Assembly (NCBI GenBank): GCA_905181785.1 | Contig: CAJIZC010000011.1 | Span: forward strand, 1-64,000 | Source of the DNA: an uncultured Candidatus Poseidoniales archaeon | GTDB lineage: Archaea; Thermoplasmatota; Poseidoniia; Poseidoniales; Poseidoniaceae | Length of the DNA: 64,000 nt | Direction: 5' to 3' | Part shown: one piece after another, positions 29,284 to 38,360 of the stretch | Position numbering within the stretch: position 1 is the stretch's first letter | Layout of the letters: each line of letters begins with the position of its first letter | Translations under genes and position numbers: made by a program | Notes under the pieces: generated by a model | Database searches by the model: none | Told to the model about the DNA's origin: nothing | What the model saw: only the letters and a program-made list of their open reading frames with translations

Positions 29284-29787
29284 ATGGCGGACTGCGAATT
29301 ATGTGGCGCGATGAAGGTTGGCGTACGAAGCGTCAAAACCGGGAAGACAGAAGTAACGGCATGCGCCCGTTGCATCGACAAAATGAACCTTGGACCAAAA
29401 GAAACTGCCCCTGGTTTAGCCAAGGCTCAATCGATGCATGCAAAGCCTTCTCATGCCTCTTCATACGCGGCAAGAGGCAAGAAGGGCAAGGATATCATGC
29501 TCAAAACAGAAAAGGAATTGGCTTCGGATTTTGGTAAAAGAATTTCTGCAGCCCGCAAATCCAAGGGCTGGAATCACGCTACACTTGGAAAAAGAATGGC
29601 TGAAACCGTCAACATCATCAAATCAGCAGAGGCTGGCAAACGCCCTACAGATGGGGTCCTGCGTAAATTCGAACGGGTGCTTGGCATTTCGCTGTGGGTG
29701 GTTTCAACGGAAGAGACCACCACACATGTGGATCGCAGTTCAAACCGTGGCATGACGCTGGGTGATTATTTCGATGACCAACCCTGA
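29284..29787 (+). CDS. mbf1: Multiprotein bridging factor 1 homologue (MBF1)
   Basis: From the ATG at 29284 the protein is 167 aa. An N-terminal zinc ribbon (CELCG and CARCIDK) is followed by a basic linker and a Cro/C1-type helix-turn-helix (LASDFGKRISAARKSKGWN; AETVNIIKSAEAGKRP). This domain order is that of archaeal MBF1, a transcription/translation-associated factor. The open frame continues 52 codons upstream but overlaps the divergent pan promoter and looks non-coding. The tsr3 start lies inside its last 14 bp. Confidence 0.9.
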   Translation: MADCELCGAMKVGVRSVKTGKTEVTACARCIDKMNLGPKETAPGLAKAQSMHAKPSHASSYAARGKKGKDIMLKTEKELASDFGKRISAARKSKGWNHATLGKRMAETVNIIKSAEAGKRPTDGVLRKFERVLGISLWVVSTEETTTHVDRSSNRGMTLGDYFDDQP

Positions 29788-30349
29788 GGTTTCCCCTGAC
29801 GTCAAGGTTCATGCTCTTTGGCTTGCTCAAGACGATCCTAAGAAGAATACGGCCGTCCTAGCGAATAAGCGTGGAGATTTAAAACTCCATAAGAAGATCA
29901 ACACCTTGCCGCGCAGAGGAATTATTTTGGAACCACTTTGTGGGAAAGTGTTTGGCCCAGAAGACCACTCGCTGATTCTTGAGCAAGGTGGGGCTGTTGT
30001 CGGACTTGATTGCAGCTGGGCGCACATTGAATCAAGCGTCCAACAAGTGATGAAACGCACCCGCTTACAACCACGCATGCTCCCCCTGTTGTTAGCAGCT
30101 AATCCCGTGAATTGGGGGAAGCCGGGCCGACTCACCACGGCTGAAGCGTTGGCTACGGTCCTCTACCTCGTCGGTCGAACCGACCAGGCAGCACGGGTTC
30201 TTGGCGCATTCCGCTGGGGTCCTCGGTTTTTTGAATTGAATCAAGAACCACTTGATGCCTATGCTGGAGCCACATCGAGCGCTGAACTCGTTGCCCTTCA
30301 ATTTGAATTCTTTGACCTTAGCCATCTGGAAGAGGGGGAAGAAGATTGA
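29774..30349 (+). CDS. tsr3: Tsr3, 18S/16S rRNA aminocarboxypropyltransferase
   Basis: A 191-aa member of the Tsr3 (DUF367) family. Visible landmarks are LVLDCSW-like VGLDCSWAHIE in the N-terminal part and LPLLLAANPVNWGKPGRLTTAEALATVLYLVG, the SAM-binding region. Tsr3 transfers the 3-amino-3-carboxypropyl group of SAM to a modified uridine in small-subunit rRNA. Its start overlaps mbf1 by 14 bp and its stop overlaps the TTG start of fdhD, so mbf1-tsr3-fdhD form one translationally coupled set. The modification target in this organism is by family only. Confidence 0.92.
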   Translation: MTNPEVSPDVKVHALWLAQDDPKKNTAVLANKRGDLKLHKKINTLPRRGIILEPLCGKVFGPEDHSLILEQGGAVVGLDCSWAHIESSVQQVMKRTRLQPRMLPLLLAANPVNWGKPGRLTTAEALATVLYLVGRTDQAARVLGAFRWGPRFFELNQEPLDAYAGATSSAELVALQFEFFDLSHLEEGEED

Positions 30350-31146
30350 CTGATCTTTCTTTGGCTTTTGGAATTCAGCGGTTAACGACAACAGATGCTT
30401 CGATCCAAACTGATGATTTAGCACATGAGGCCCTCATCCGACTCCAAGATGCAAATGGAACCTTTGTATCGCTTCTTGGAACCCCTGAAAACCTTCGGTC
30501 TTTGTTTATTGGCCATTGCGCGACAGAGGGCTATGGGGAAATGAACCAAGCCAAATTAACAACCACCACTTCGAAGGAGCATGGCTATGTTGTCCTAAGC
30601 TCTGACACGCTGCCCAACCCACCATCGACGGTGAACGCCGAGCGCTATGTTTCAACATCATGTGGAGCTTGCGACTCACCTGGGCTTGAGGATTTAAACA
30701 ACGGACTGCCGACGTACCTTGGCGAACACCGAGCCGTGGATTTGATCATTTTAGATGCCGGCTTTAGCGCAATGAAAAAAATGCAAGTCGGGTTCCAAAC
30801 CACAGGTGGTATGCATGGAGCAGGTTTGTTGATGCCCAATACAGGTCTGACGTATGTGGCTGAAGACATTGGACGGCACAACGCTGTGGACAAGGTGGTT
30901 GGTATGGCTCTGGTCAACCGAACCATCGAAGCCAAAACCATATTGCTCTTGTCGGGGCGCTGTGGCTGGGATATCGTAGCCAAATCCGCCCGCGCTGGCA
31001 TTGGTACAATTGCGTGTGTGGGTGCTTGTTCTTCATTGGCTGCCGAAACGGCAAGGGCTTTGGGAATCAGAATTTTTAGTTTCGTGAAACCGAGCTCTTG
31101 TGTGGCAATTGGGGCTATTGGTGCTTCTCCGAACGGCAAGCCTTGA
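30346..31146 (+). CDS. fdhD: FdhD, sulfurtransferase for formate dehydrogenase maturation
   Basis: A 266-aa FdhD-family protein. FdhD moves sulfur from a cysteine desulfurase to the molybdenum cofactor of formate dehydrogenase-type enzymes. It carries the active CxxC in TSCGACDS, where many relatives have SCGxCG. Also seen are TTGGMHGAGLL, EDIGRHNAVDKVVG and SGRCGWDIVAKSARAGI. The start is a TTG inside the tsr3 stop (TTGA overlap). The gene 36 bp downstream is a molybdoenzyme of the FdhF/YdeP family, its probable client. Confidence 0.92.
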   Translation: MTDLSLAFGIQRLTTTDASIQTDDLAHEALIRLQDANGTFVSLLGTPENLRSLFIGHCATEGYGEMNQAKLTTTTSKEHGYVVLSSDTLPNPPSTVNAERYVSTSCGACDSPGLEDLNNGLPTYLGEHRAVDLIILDAGFSAMKKMQVGFQTTGGMHGAGLLMPNTGLTYVAEDIGRHNAVDKVVGMALVNRTIEAKTILLLSGRCGWDIVAKSARAGIGTIACVGACSSLAAETARALGIRIFSFVKPSSCVAIGAIGASPNGKP

Positions 31147-31182
31147 GAACTGCAGCCGGCCCGTTTGGCTTGGGGCTTGTCT

Positions 31183-33480
31183 ATGAAGGAACACCTTTCA
31201 CCGGAAACGCCCAAGGATAATCTCAAACTAAGGCTAGGGAAACCAAAGAAATCAGCAGCGGGAATTCCAGCTGCATTGTCTTCAATGAGCCATGGAATCA
31301 AAAAAATGGGCCTCCTAAAAACGGTTCGAACCCTGACCATGGTGAACCAACAGGCAGGCTTTGACTGCCCAGGATGCGCTTGGCCTGACCCATCGCACAG
31401 AACGTCGTTTGAATTTTGCGAGAATGGGGCCAAAGCCGTGGCAGACGAAGCCATGAAAGCAAAGGTTAACCCTCAATTTTTCCAAAAATACAGCGTGAAG
31501 GAACTCACTGGGAAAAGCGATCACTGGCTGAATAAACAAGGCCGAATTGCCCATCCAATGATTTTGAAAACCGGTGCGACGCATTACACCACAATTTCTT
31601 GGAAGGATGCGTTCAACCACATTGGCTCAACCATCTCCAACCTTGACCGTCCCGAACAAGCGGTGTTTTACACATCGGGACGCACATCAAACGAAGCCGC
31701 CTTCCTCTACCAAGCCTATGTTCGAGCCCTTGGCACCAACAACATGCCTGATTGTTCTAACATGTGTCACGAATCGAGCGGAAAGGGCTTGGGTGAAACC
31801 ATTGGCATTGGCAAAGGAACGGTGACATTGGAAGATTTCAATGAAGCAGAAGTCATCTTGGTTATTGGTCAAAACCCTGGTACAAATCACCCACGGATGC
31901 TTACGGCCCTGCGCGATGCAAAGCATAACGGTGCCCAAATCATACACATCAATCCTCTACCCGAAGCGGGACTTGAACGATTCAAGCACCCTCAAGATTA
32001 CATGAAGTTAGACTTCAAAACTACGAAATTATCAGATCACCATCTGCAAGTGAAAATTGGAGGGGACGCAGCTCTGATGAAGGGATTCATCAAAACTCAC
32101 ATCCAGAAGGGTCAAACAGATGCAAGTTTCATCAAAAATTCCACACGAGGCTATGAGGCGATGTGCCAACAAGCAATCGCAACTTCATGGAAGGAGATTG
32201 TTCGAGACACAGGCTTGGACCGAGAGGTGATTGAATCGGTTGGTGCCTTGCTCGCATCTTCAAACGCAACAATCGCGTGTTGGGCAATGGGCCTCACGCA
32301 ACAACCAAACGGCGTCGCAGTGATTCAGGAAGTCGTCAACCTCTTGCTCATGGGCGGCCATGTAGGTAAACCAGGTGCCGGTTTCTGCCCAGTAAGAGGG
32401 CATTCAAACGTTCAAGGTGACCGGACGGTCGGTATATGGGAAGCACCATCCGATGCCTTCCTTGACCGAATGGAAAAGGGCCTTGGATTCCCGATGCCAC
32501 GAAAGCACGGTTACGATGTTGTCAACGCAATTCGTGCCATGAATCAAGGGAAAGTGAGCGTGTTCTTCTGCATGGGAGGGAACTTCCTATCCGCCACACC
32601 CGATACACACCAAACTGCGAAAGGTCTTAGGAAAATCGACTTAACGGTACAAGTTTCTACAAAATTGAACCGTTCCCACCTTATTACTGGAAAAACAGCC
32701 ATCATCCTTCCTTGCCTTGGTCGCACTGAAATTGATCAACAAGCCGATGGTGAACAATTTGTCACCGTTGAAAATTCCATGGGCATCGTCCACAAATCGA
32801 CGGGCGGTTTGAAACCCGCATCCCCTGATCTGATGAGCGAACCCGCCATTGTCGCCCATTTAGCAACCGCATCACTGAAAGATGCAAAACTCGATTGGAT
32901 GAACCTCGTGAATCATTACGATGGGATTCGTGACCTCATGGCTGAAAGCCTTGCAGGGTTTGAACGGTATAACGAACGCGTTCGAGAACCGAACGGTTTC
33001 GCACTCCCGAACCCGCCACGCGATACTCGATCATTCGCCACCGATGATGGTTTTGCACACTTTACTGCTCACGCCCTTCCTGACGTGTCTGTACCCGATG
33101 ATTGCTACGTCATGATGACCATGCGTTCTCACGATCAGTACAACACAACCATCTATGATGTGCACGATCGATACCGTGGCATTCACGGCAACCGCAGAGT
33201 CGTCCTCATGAACGCAACAGACATGGCCAAAAGGGGATGGAAAAACCGACAAGAAGTTCAACTTACAAGCCACTTTGATGGCGTTGAACGAAAATCCGCT
33301 CATTGGCAGTTGGTTGCTTATGATATTCCGAGCGGAAACATAGCCACCTACTTCCCAGAATCAAACACGCTCGTGCCACTCGATTCCACTGCGGCCGGTT
33401 CCAATACGCCAACTTCAAAATGGATCATTGTCTCAATTGATGACAACCTCACAACCAACAGGGTGCATGAGGAAGAATGA
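31183..33480 (+). CDS. FdhF/YdeP-family molybdopterin oxidoreductase
   Basis: From the ATG at 31183 the protein is 765 aa. It begins with a region containing FDCPGCAWPDP, a hallmark of the YdeP/FdhF-like subfamily, followed by molybdopterin-binding domains (SGRTSNEAAFLYQAYVRALG; NMCHESSGKGLG; VIGQNPGTNHPRML) and the C-terminal dinucleotide-binding domain (YNTTIYDVHDRYRGIHGNRRVV). YdeP relatives are annotated as formate dehydrogenase-like, but their substrates are not established. No Sec or obvious Cys ligand to Mo is seen at NMCHESS by eye alone. It follows fdhD and overlaps the MFS gene by 4 bp. Confidence 0.88.
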   Translation: MKEHLSPETPKDNLKLRLGKPKKSAAGIPAALSSMSHGIKKMGLLKTVRTLTMVNQQAGFDCPGCAWPDPSHRTSFEFCENGAKAVADEAMKAKVNPQFFQKYSVKELTGKSDHWLNKQGRIAHPMILKTGATHYTTISWKDAFNHIGSTISNLDRPEQAVFYTSGRTSNEAAFLYQAYVRALGTNNMPDCSNMCHESSGKGLGETIGIGKGTVTLEDFNEAEVILVIGQNPGTNHPRMLTALRDAKHNGAQIIHINPLPEAGLERFKHPQDYMKLDFKTTKLSDHHLQVKIGGDAALMKGFIKTHIQKGQTDASFIKNSTRGYEAMCQQAIATSWKEIVRDTGLDREVIESVGALLASSNATIACWAMGLTQQPNGVAVIQEVVNLLLMGGHVGKPGAGFCPVRGHSNVQGDRTVGIWEAPSDAFLDRMEKGLGFPMPRKHGYDVVNAIRAMNQGKVSVFFCMGGNFLSATPDTHQTAKGLRKIDLTVQVSTKLNRSHLITGKTAIILPCLGRTEIDQQADGEQFVTVENSMGIVHKSTGGLKPASPDLMSEPAIVAHLATASLKDAKLDWMNLVNHYDGIRDLMAESLAGFERYNERVREPNGFALPNPPRDTRSFATDDGFAHFTAHALPDVSVPDDCYVMMTMRSHDQYNTTIYDVHDRYRGIHGNRRVVLMNATDMAKRGWKNRQEVQLTSHFDGVERKSAHWQLVAYDIPSGNIATYFPESNTLVPLDSTAAGSNTPTSKWIIVSIDDNLTTNRVHEEE

Positions 33481-34718
33481 AGCAAATCGGTTACCTCGAA
33501 TTGATTCGAACCAACCACGCATTCAGGCGTCTTTGGTCGGCATCTGTCATCTCGATGTTGGGTGAATGGTTCAACACCATTGCTCTGTTCTTGATCATCT
33601 TCGAATACACAGATTCGGAATTTCTTCTCGGATTGTTGTTTACCATGCGCATGCTTTGTTTTGCTGCATTTCAGCCGTTCGGAGGTCTGCTTGCCGATCG
33701 TTTCAATCGCAAGATTATCATGGTGTGGACAAACCTCATTCAAGTCGCATTAGCACTCTGCTTTTTGTTGATTGATGGCCCAGAGGACATCGTTTGGATT
33801 TACATTCTTACCGGTTTGATGATGATCCTCCACGGCATGTACGTGACCGCAGAACGTGCCGCTCTACCAAACATCGTTCCGCCTGAACATCTGGCGACTG
33901 CCAACGCACTTGATGCAGCAAGCTGGTCCACCGCATTGTGCATTGGCGCCATGATGGGTGGTATCGTAGTGGAGTTTTACGGTACGAACGCTGCATTCAT
34001 CATCGATGCTGTGACTTTTGCCTTCAGTGCCTTTTTACTGCGCAAATTGACCATTCCACAAAAGATAGATGAAAGCATGAAAGGTCCTCTTTTTTCCACT
34101 GCAATATCCAACATCAGAAACGGTTGGGCGCGTATTGCTGGAGAAAAGCGCCTCCAACGGATCGTCTTTGCTAAGTCTTCATGGAACATCGCAGGGGGGG
34201 GATTGGCTGGTGTATTCTTGGTGGTTGCAGGATCGGATGTCGACGGATTTGGAATGGCCCTAGGGTTTGGAATCTTCTTCTTCGCAAGAGGTGTAGGGAC
34301 CGGGCTTGGGCCAATTGCAGCAAGAAAATTCCTCACCAATGAAGAACGGTGGCCCACACTAGTGGGGATATTGGTCATGGTTTCAGGGGCGTTTTACTTC
34401 CTTGTAGGCCTTACACTCGATTATTCATTATACCTCACCATGGCGTTGGTAATGCTGGCACATTCAGCATCAGGTGCCAATTGGGTCCTTTCAACCATTC
34501 TGACACAACAATGGGTCGAGGATGAGGTGAGAGGACGAGTGTTCTCCATGGATATGTTGCTCATGTCGATTGCCTTTTCCATCTCCAGCGCCGCTGCTGG
34601 CTACCTTCTCGAACAGGAGTTCTTTACACTGCGGAATGGTTTCTTGATTTTTTCAGTGATTATGATGGTCTCTGGAGCATTTTTCTCTATGTGGCGCGCT
34701 GAACCCAACCGAGCATGA
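33477..34718 (+). CDS. MFS transporter (MFS_3/enterobactin-exporter-like)
   Basis: A 413-aa major facilitator with about 12 membrane segments. The N-terminal NHAFRRLWSASVISMLGEWFNTIALFLI and the loop GGLLADRFNRKIIM are typical of the EntS/MFS_3 subfamily, which is mostly drug or siderophore exporters. It starts within the stop of the molybdoenzyme gene (ATGA overlap), so it is in the same operon. Its substrate is unknown. The urocanase gene begins 56 bp downstream. Confidence 0.85.
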   Translation: MKQIGYLELIRTNHAFRRLWSASVISMLGEWFNTIALFLIIFEYTDSEFLLGLLFTMRMLCFAAFQPFGGLLADRFNRKIIMVWTNLIQVALALCFLLIDGPEDIVWIYILTGLMMILHGMYVTAERAALPNIVPPEHLATANALDAASWSTALCIGAMMGGIVVEFYGTNAAFIIDAVTFAFSAFLLRKLTIPQKIDESMKGPLFSTAISNIRNGWARIAGEKRLQRIVFAKSSWNIAGGGLAGVFLVVAGSDVDGFGMALGFGIFFFARGVGTGLGPIAARKFLTNEERWPTLVGILVMVSGAFYFLVGLTLDYSLYLTMALVMLAHSASGANWVLSTILTQQWVEDEVRGRVFSMDMLLMSIAFSISSAAAGYLLEQEFFTLRNGFLIFSVIMMVSGAFFSMWRAEPNRA

Positions 34719-34773
34719 GGACAAGACACCCCTCAATACGAACGCTCAAGGATGGGTTCTGTTTGGTTGCGGC

Positions 34774-36813
34774 ATGGGCGATGGATTCCGCGGTTTGAGG
34801 GCCCATATTGCAGAGGGCATTCCCCAGGAATTGCCAGTTCATCCCGGTTTAGATCCAAACGTCGATCATGCACCTCACCGTCGTCAAATTCTAACAAGAA
34901 AGGAAAAGAAACTGGCCCTTCGCAACGCACTAAGATACTTTGATGACGCACACCATGAAATCTTAGCTCCAGAATTTGCGGAAGAACTCAACACGTTTGG
35001 CCGGATTGTCATGTGGCGGTTCCGGCCCACAGAATACGAAATGAAGGCGCATCCAATCGACGCATATCCTGCCCGCTCAATGCACGCCGCATCGATTATG
35101 TTGATGATTCAAAACAACCTGGATCCAGCCGTTGCTCAGTTCCCACACGAATTAATCACCTATGGTGGCAACGGAAGCGTGTTTCAAAATTGGGCACAAT
35201 ACAGGTTGTGCATGCAATACCTTTCGCAAATGGATGACGAGCAAACGTTGGTGATGTATTCGGGCCACCCCATGGGTTTGTTCCCATCGAATGCGCACGC
35301 TCCACGGGTTGTTGTCACAAACGGCATGATGATTCCAAGCGAATCAACGCCTGACAACTACGAACGCCTCAACGCAATGGGTGTCACGCAATACGGGCAA
35401 ATGACCGCAGGCTCTTACATGTACATTGGCCCTCAAGGTATTGTTCACGGGACAACCATCACACTCTTGAACGCCGCAAGGGCCCATTTAGGCCTCGCTG
35501 GGGACGCGGGCCTCGGTGGGGTGACATTCGTAACCTCTGGTCTTGGAGGCATGTCTGGTGCCCAAGCAAAAGCCGCAGTCATTGCCGGCGCATCATGCAT
35601 TGTGGCAGAATCAAACGCCCATGCCGCTTACAAGCGCCATGAACAAGGTTGGTTAACAGAGGTAACAGATGAGATCGATGTGGCCATCGACAGGATGGTC
35701 GAGGCAGCTGACAATAAAGAAGCAAAATCAATCGGTTTTATTGGCAACATCGTGGAATTGTGGGAGCGTTTAGTCGAGCGCAACATCAACGTGGACCTCG
35801 GTTCCGACCAAACCAGCCTTCACAACCCCTTCCAAGGTGGTTATTTCCCGGTCGGGATTCCATACGACGAGGCGGCTGCCATGCTGTCTGATAACCCAGC
35901 GGTCTTTGCGGAAGAAGTTCGTAAGACATTGATTCGGCATGCTGAAGCAGTCAACGCCATGTCGAACAATGGAATGTACTTCTGGGATTATGGCAATGCG
36001 TTCCTCCTCGAAGCAAGCCGGGCTGGCGCAGATGTGTTGAATGACGACGGATCATTCCGGTACCCAAGTTATGTTGAAGACATCATGGGACCAATGTGCT
36101 TCGACTATGGATTCGGACCTTATCGCTGGGTCTGCTGCTCAGGCGATCCTAAAGATTTAGAGATCACCGATAGGATTGCAAAGGAAGTGTTAGAGGAGAT
36201 GTTGGACACAGCACCCACCGAAATAACACAACAAATGAAGGACAACATTCGATGGATTACAGAGGCTGGCCAAAACAACATGGTTGTAGGATCCCAAGCG
36301 AGAATTCTCTATGCAGATGATGAAGGACGCCGCCGCATAGCCTCAGCCATGAACAGCGCCATAGCCAGCGGTGAGTTGTCAGGACCAATTGTTCTTGGAC
36401 GCGACCACCATGATGTATCAGGCACCGACAGCCCATACAGAGAAACCGCAAACATTCGAGATGGTTCCATGTGGACAGCCGATATGGCGGTTCAGAACTT
36501 CGTCGGTGATGCGTTTCGAGGAGCAACATGGGTTAGCCTTCACAACGGAGGCGGCGTTGGATGGGGGCAGGTCATCAACGGTGGTTTTGGAATGCTTTTG
36601 GACGGGACTCCAGCATGTGAAGAAAAACTCCAGTCGATGTTGCACTGGGATGTCAACAACGGTGTTGCCCGCCGAGCATGGGCGCGCAATGATGGCGCTG
36701 ATTTTGCAATCAAAAGAGCCATGCAGGCGAACGATCGGTTGCATGTTACACTCCCTCATCATGCAAGCGATGATTTGATTGATCAAACATTCAAAGGAGC
36801 GGGTAAACAATGA
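34774..36813 (+). CDS. hutU: Urocanate hydratase (urocanase), long type
   Basis: A 679-aa urocanase that converts urocanate to 4-imidazolone-5-propanoate with tightly bound NAD+. Signatures include YGGNGSVFQNWAQYRL, MYSGHPMGLFPS, the NAD region VTSGLGGMSGAQAKAAVIAG and the active-site segment FDYGFGPYRWVCCSGD. The length and the N-terminal extension (KKLALRNALRYF) are those of eukaryotic-type urocanases (about 676 aa) rather than the typical roughly 557-aa bacterial HutU. It overlaps hutH by 4 bp, forming a two-gene unit. Confidence 0.96.
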   Translation: MGDGFRGLRAHIAEGIPQELPVHPGLDPNVDHAPHRRQILTRKEKKLALRNALRYFDDAHHEILAPEFAEELNTFGRIVMWRFRPTEYEMKAHPIDAYPARSMHAASIMLMIQNNLDPAVAQFPHELITYGGNGSVFQNWAQYRLCMQYLSQMDDEQTLVMYSGHPMGLFPSNAHAPRVVVTNGMMIPSESTPDNYERLNAMGVTQYGQMTAGSYMYIGPQGIVHGTTITLLNAARAHLGLAGDAGLGGVTFVTSGLGGMSGAQAKAAVIAGASCIVAESNAHAAYKRHEQGWLTEVTDEIDVAIDRMVEAADNKEAKSIGFIGNIVELWERLVERNINVDLGSDQTSLHNPFQGGYFPVGIPYDEAAAMLSDNPAVFAEEVRKTLIRHAEAVNAMSNNGMYFWDYGNAFLLEASRAGADVLNDDGSFRYPSYVEDIMGPMCFDYGFGPYRWVCCSGDPKDLEITDRIAKEVLEEMLDTAPTEITQQMKDNIRWITEAGQNNMVVGSQARILYADDEGRRRIASAMNSAIASGELSGPIVLGRDHHDVSGTDSPYRETANIRDGSMWTADMAVQNFVGDAFRGATWVSLHNGGGVGWGQVINGGFGMLLDGTPACEEKLQSMLHWDVNNGVARRAWARNDGADFAIKRAMQANDRLHVTLPHHASDDLIDQTFKGAGKQ

Positions 36814-38360
36814 GACAGACAGTTCAACTCGATGGAGCAACACTCACACCCGCAGAAGTAGAACGGGTCGCCACCAACCATGCCGATGTGAGCATTTCTG
36901 ATGCTGCGTGGCAGAGGGTCAATATTGCACGAGATGTGGTTGATGGCATTCTTGCGCGAGGTGAAACCGTGTACGGAATTAACACGGGATTTGGCGCTCT
37001 TGTCCATCAACGCATCTCCCCTGACGATTTGGCTACGCTACAGACAAATCTGATTCGCTCACACGCAACTGGCTTAGGAGAACCAATGACTCGAGCCTCG
37101 GTCCGAGCAATGATGGTCGTCCGAATCAACTCCCTCGTGAAGGGTCATTCCGGTGTTCACCCTGAAGTTCTAGAGCAACTTGTTTCATTCTTAAATCACG
37201 ACATCATCCCCTACGTGCCCCGAATTGGCAGTTTAGGTGCAAGCGGTGATCTCGCACCCCTATCCCACATGGCTCTTGCTTTGCTTGGGGAAGGTGAAGT
37301 TTTATCAGAACAAGGTCAGGCAGTACCAACAAAGGTAGTTTTGACAGAAAAAGGCATGATTGGCATAAAATTACGTGCTAAGGACGGACTCTCCCTGATC
37401 AATGGGACGAGTCAAATGTTGGCCTTCATGACGCTCGCAGAACGTCGGCTGAGCGCCCTCATGCCATTGGCAGATCTCATATTGTGCACATCGATGGAAG
37501 CAAGAAAAGCAAGCGTCAAACCATCAGACGAACGGGTCCATCAAGCTCGGCCTCATCCAGGCCAACGCCTTGTTGCGGAACGGATCAGGGCCATCATGGC
37601 GGATTCTCCCATTCTCGCATCCCATGCGGATTGCGACCAGGTTCAAGATGCATACTCTTTTCGTTGTGCACCTCAAGTTCACGGAGCGGTCTTGCAACGC
37701 TATCACGCCCTTGTAGAAACACTAGAAATTGAACTCAACAGCGCTACAGACAACCCTCTGATTTTCCCTGATCCACAGAATCCAGGGCCACATGAAGTGA
37801 TTTCCCAAGGGAATTTCCATGGCGAAGTGATCGCCCTTGCTGCTGACTCCATGAGCGCAGCATTGTTTGAATTAGGCTCCATTTCAGAACGAAGAATTGA
37901 CCAAATGTTGGACCCGGCGCGCAGTGGATTACCGGCATTCTTAGCTCAAAATTCAGGACTTGAATCAGGTTTGATGATCGTTCAATATGTTGCCGGGGCT
38001 TCACTCGCCGAACTGCACGGCCATGTTATGCCGCGAGCCGCCTTTTCGACCAGTACTTCAGCGGGTCAAGAAGACCACGTGAGCATGGGGGCAACCGCTG
38101 CATGGAACCTTCTCGAAGCAACCCAGCGCCTCGCGGAAGTGTTGGCTTGTGAATTATTTGTTGCTTGTGAAGCACTTGAATTCGAAGCCACTGAACCGGC
38201 TCCATTTGTCGCAGCTCTCAAGCAGCGCGTACGGACGATTGCTCAACCACTAACTGGTGATCGAAGCACAAGCAAGGAATTAATTTTAATCGCCGAGGAA
38301 CTCAACGATGGGGCATGGTTGGCCAGAATTGAAGCGGAACTTGGTCGAATACCACGTTAA
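36810..38360 (+). CDS. hutH: Histidine ammonia-lyase (histidase)
   Basis: A 516-aa aromatic amino acid lyase. The self-forming MIO electrophile is made from A144-S145-G146 in GSLGASGDLAPL. The N-terminal YGINTGFGAL loop and the C-terminal helical core (QEDHVSMGATAAWNL) are conserved. It deaminates L-histidine to urocanate, the first step of the pathway continued by hutU just upstream and by hutI about 4 kb away. It ends convergently with the DUF835 gene with a 4-bp overlap of the stop regions. Confidence 0.97.
   Translation: MRQTVQLDGATLTPAEVERVATNHADVSISDAAWQRVNIARDVVDGILARGETVYGINTGFGALVHQRISPDDLATLQTNLIRSHATGLGEPMTRASVRAMMVVRINSLVKGHSGVHPEVLEQLVSFLNHDIIPYVPRIGSLGASGDLAPLSHMALALLGEGEVLSEQGQAVPTKVVLTEKGMIGIKLRAKDGLSLINGTSQMLAFMTLAERRLSALMPLADLILCTSMEARKASVKPSDERVHQARPHPGQRLVAERIRAIMADSPILASHADCDQVQDAYSFRCAPQVHGAVLQRYHALVETLEIELNSATDNPLIFPDPQNPGPHEVISQGNFHGEVIALAADSMSAALFELGSISERRIDQMLDPARSGLPAFLAQNSGLESGLMIVQYVAGASLAELHGHVMPRAAFSTSTSAGQEDHVSMGATAAWNLLEATQRLAEVLACELFVACEALEFEATEPAPFVAALKQRVRTIAQPLTGDRSTSKELILIAEELNDGAWLARIEAELGRIPR

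Noticed and set aside
30645-31454. 269-codon minus-strand ORF across fdhD and the molybdoenzyme start
   Set aside because: Both plus-strand genes carry their family motifs throughout; the antisense frame is a shadow.
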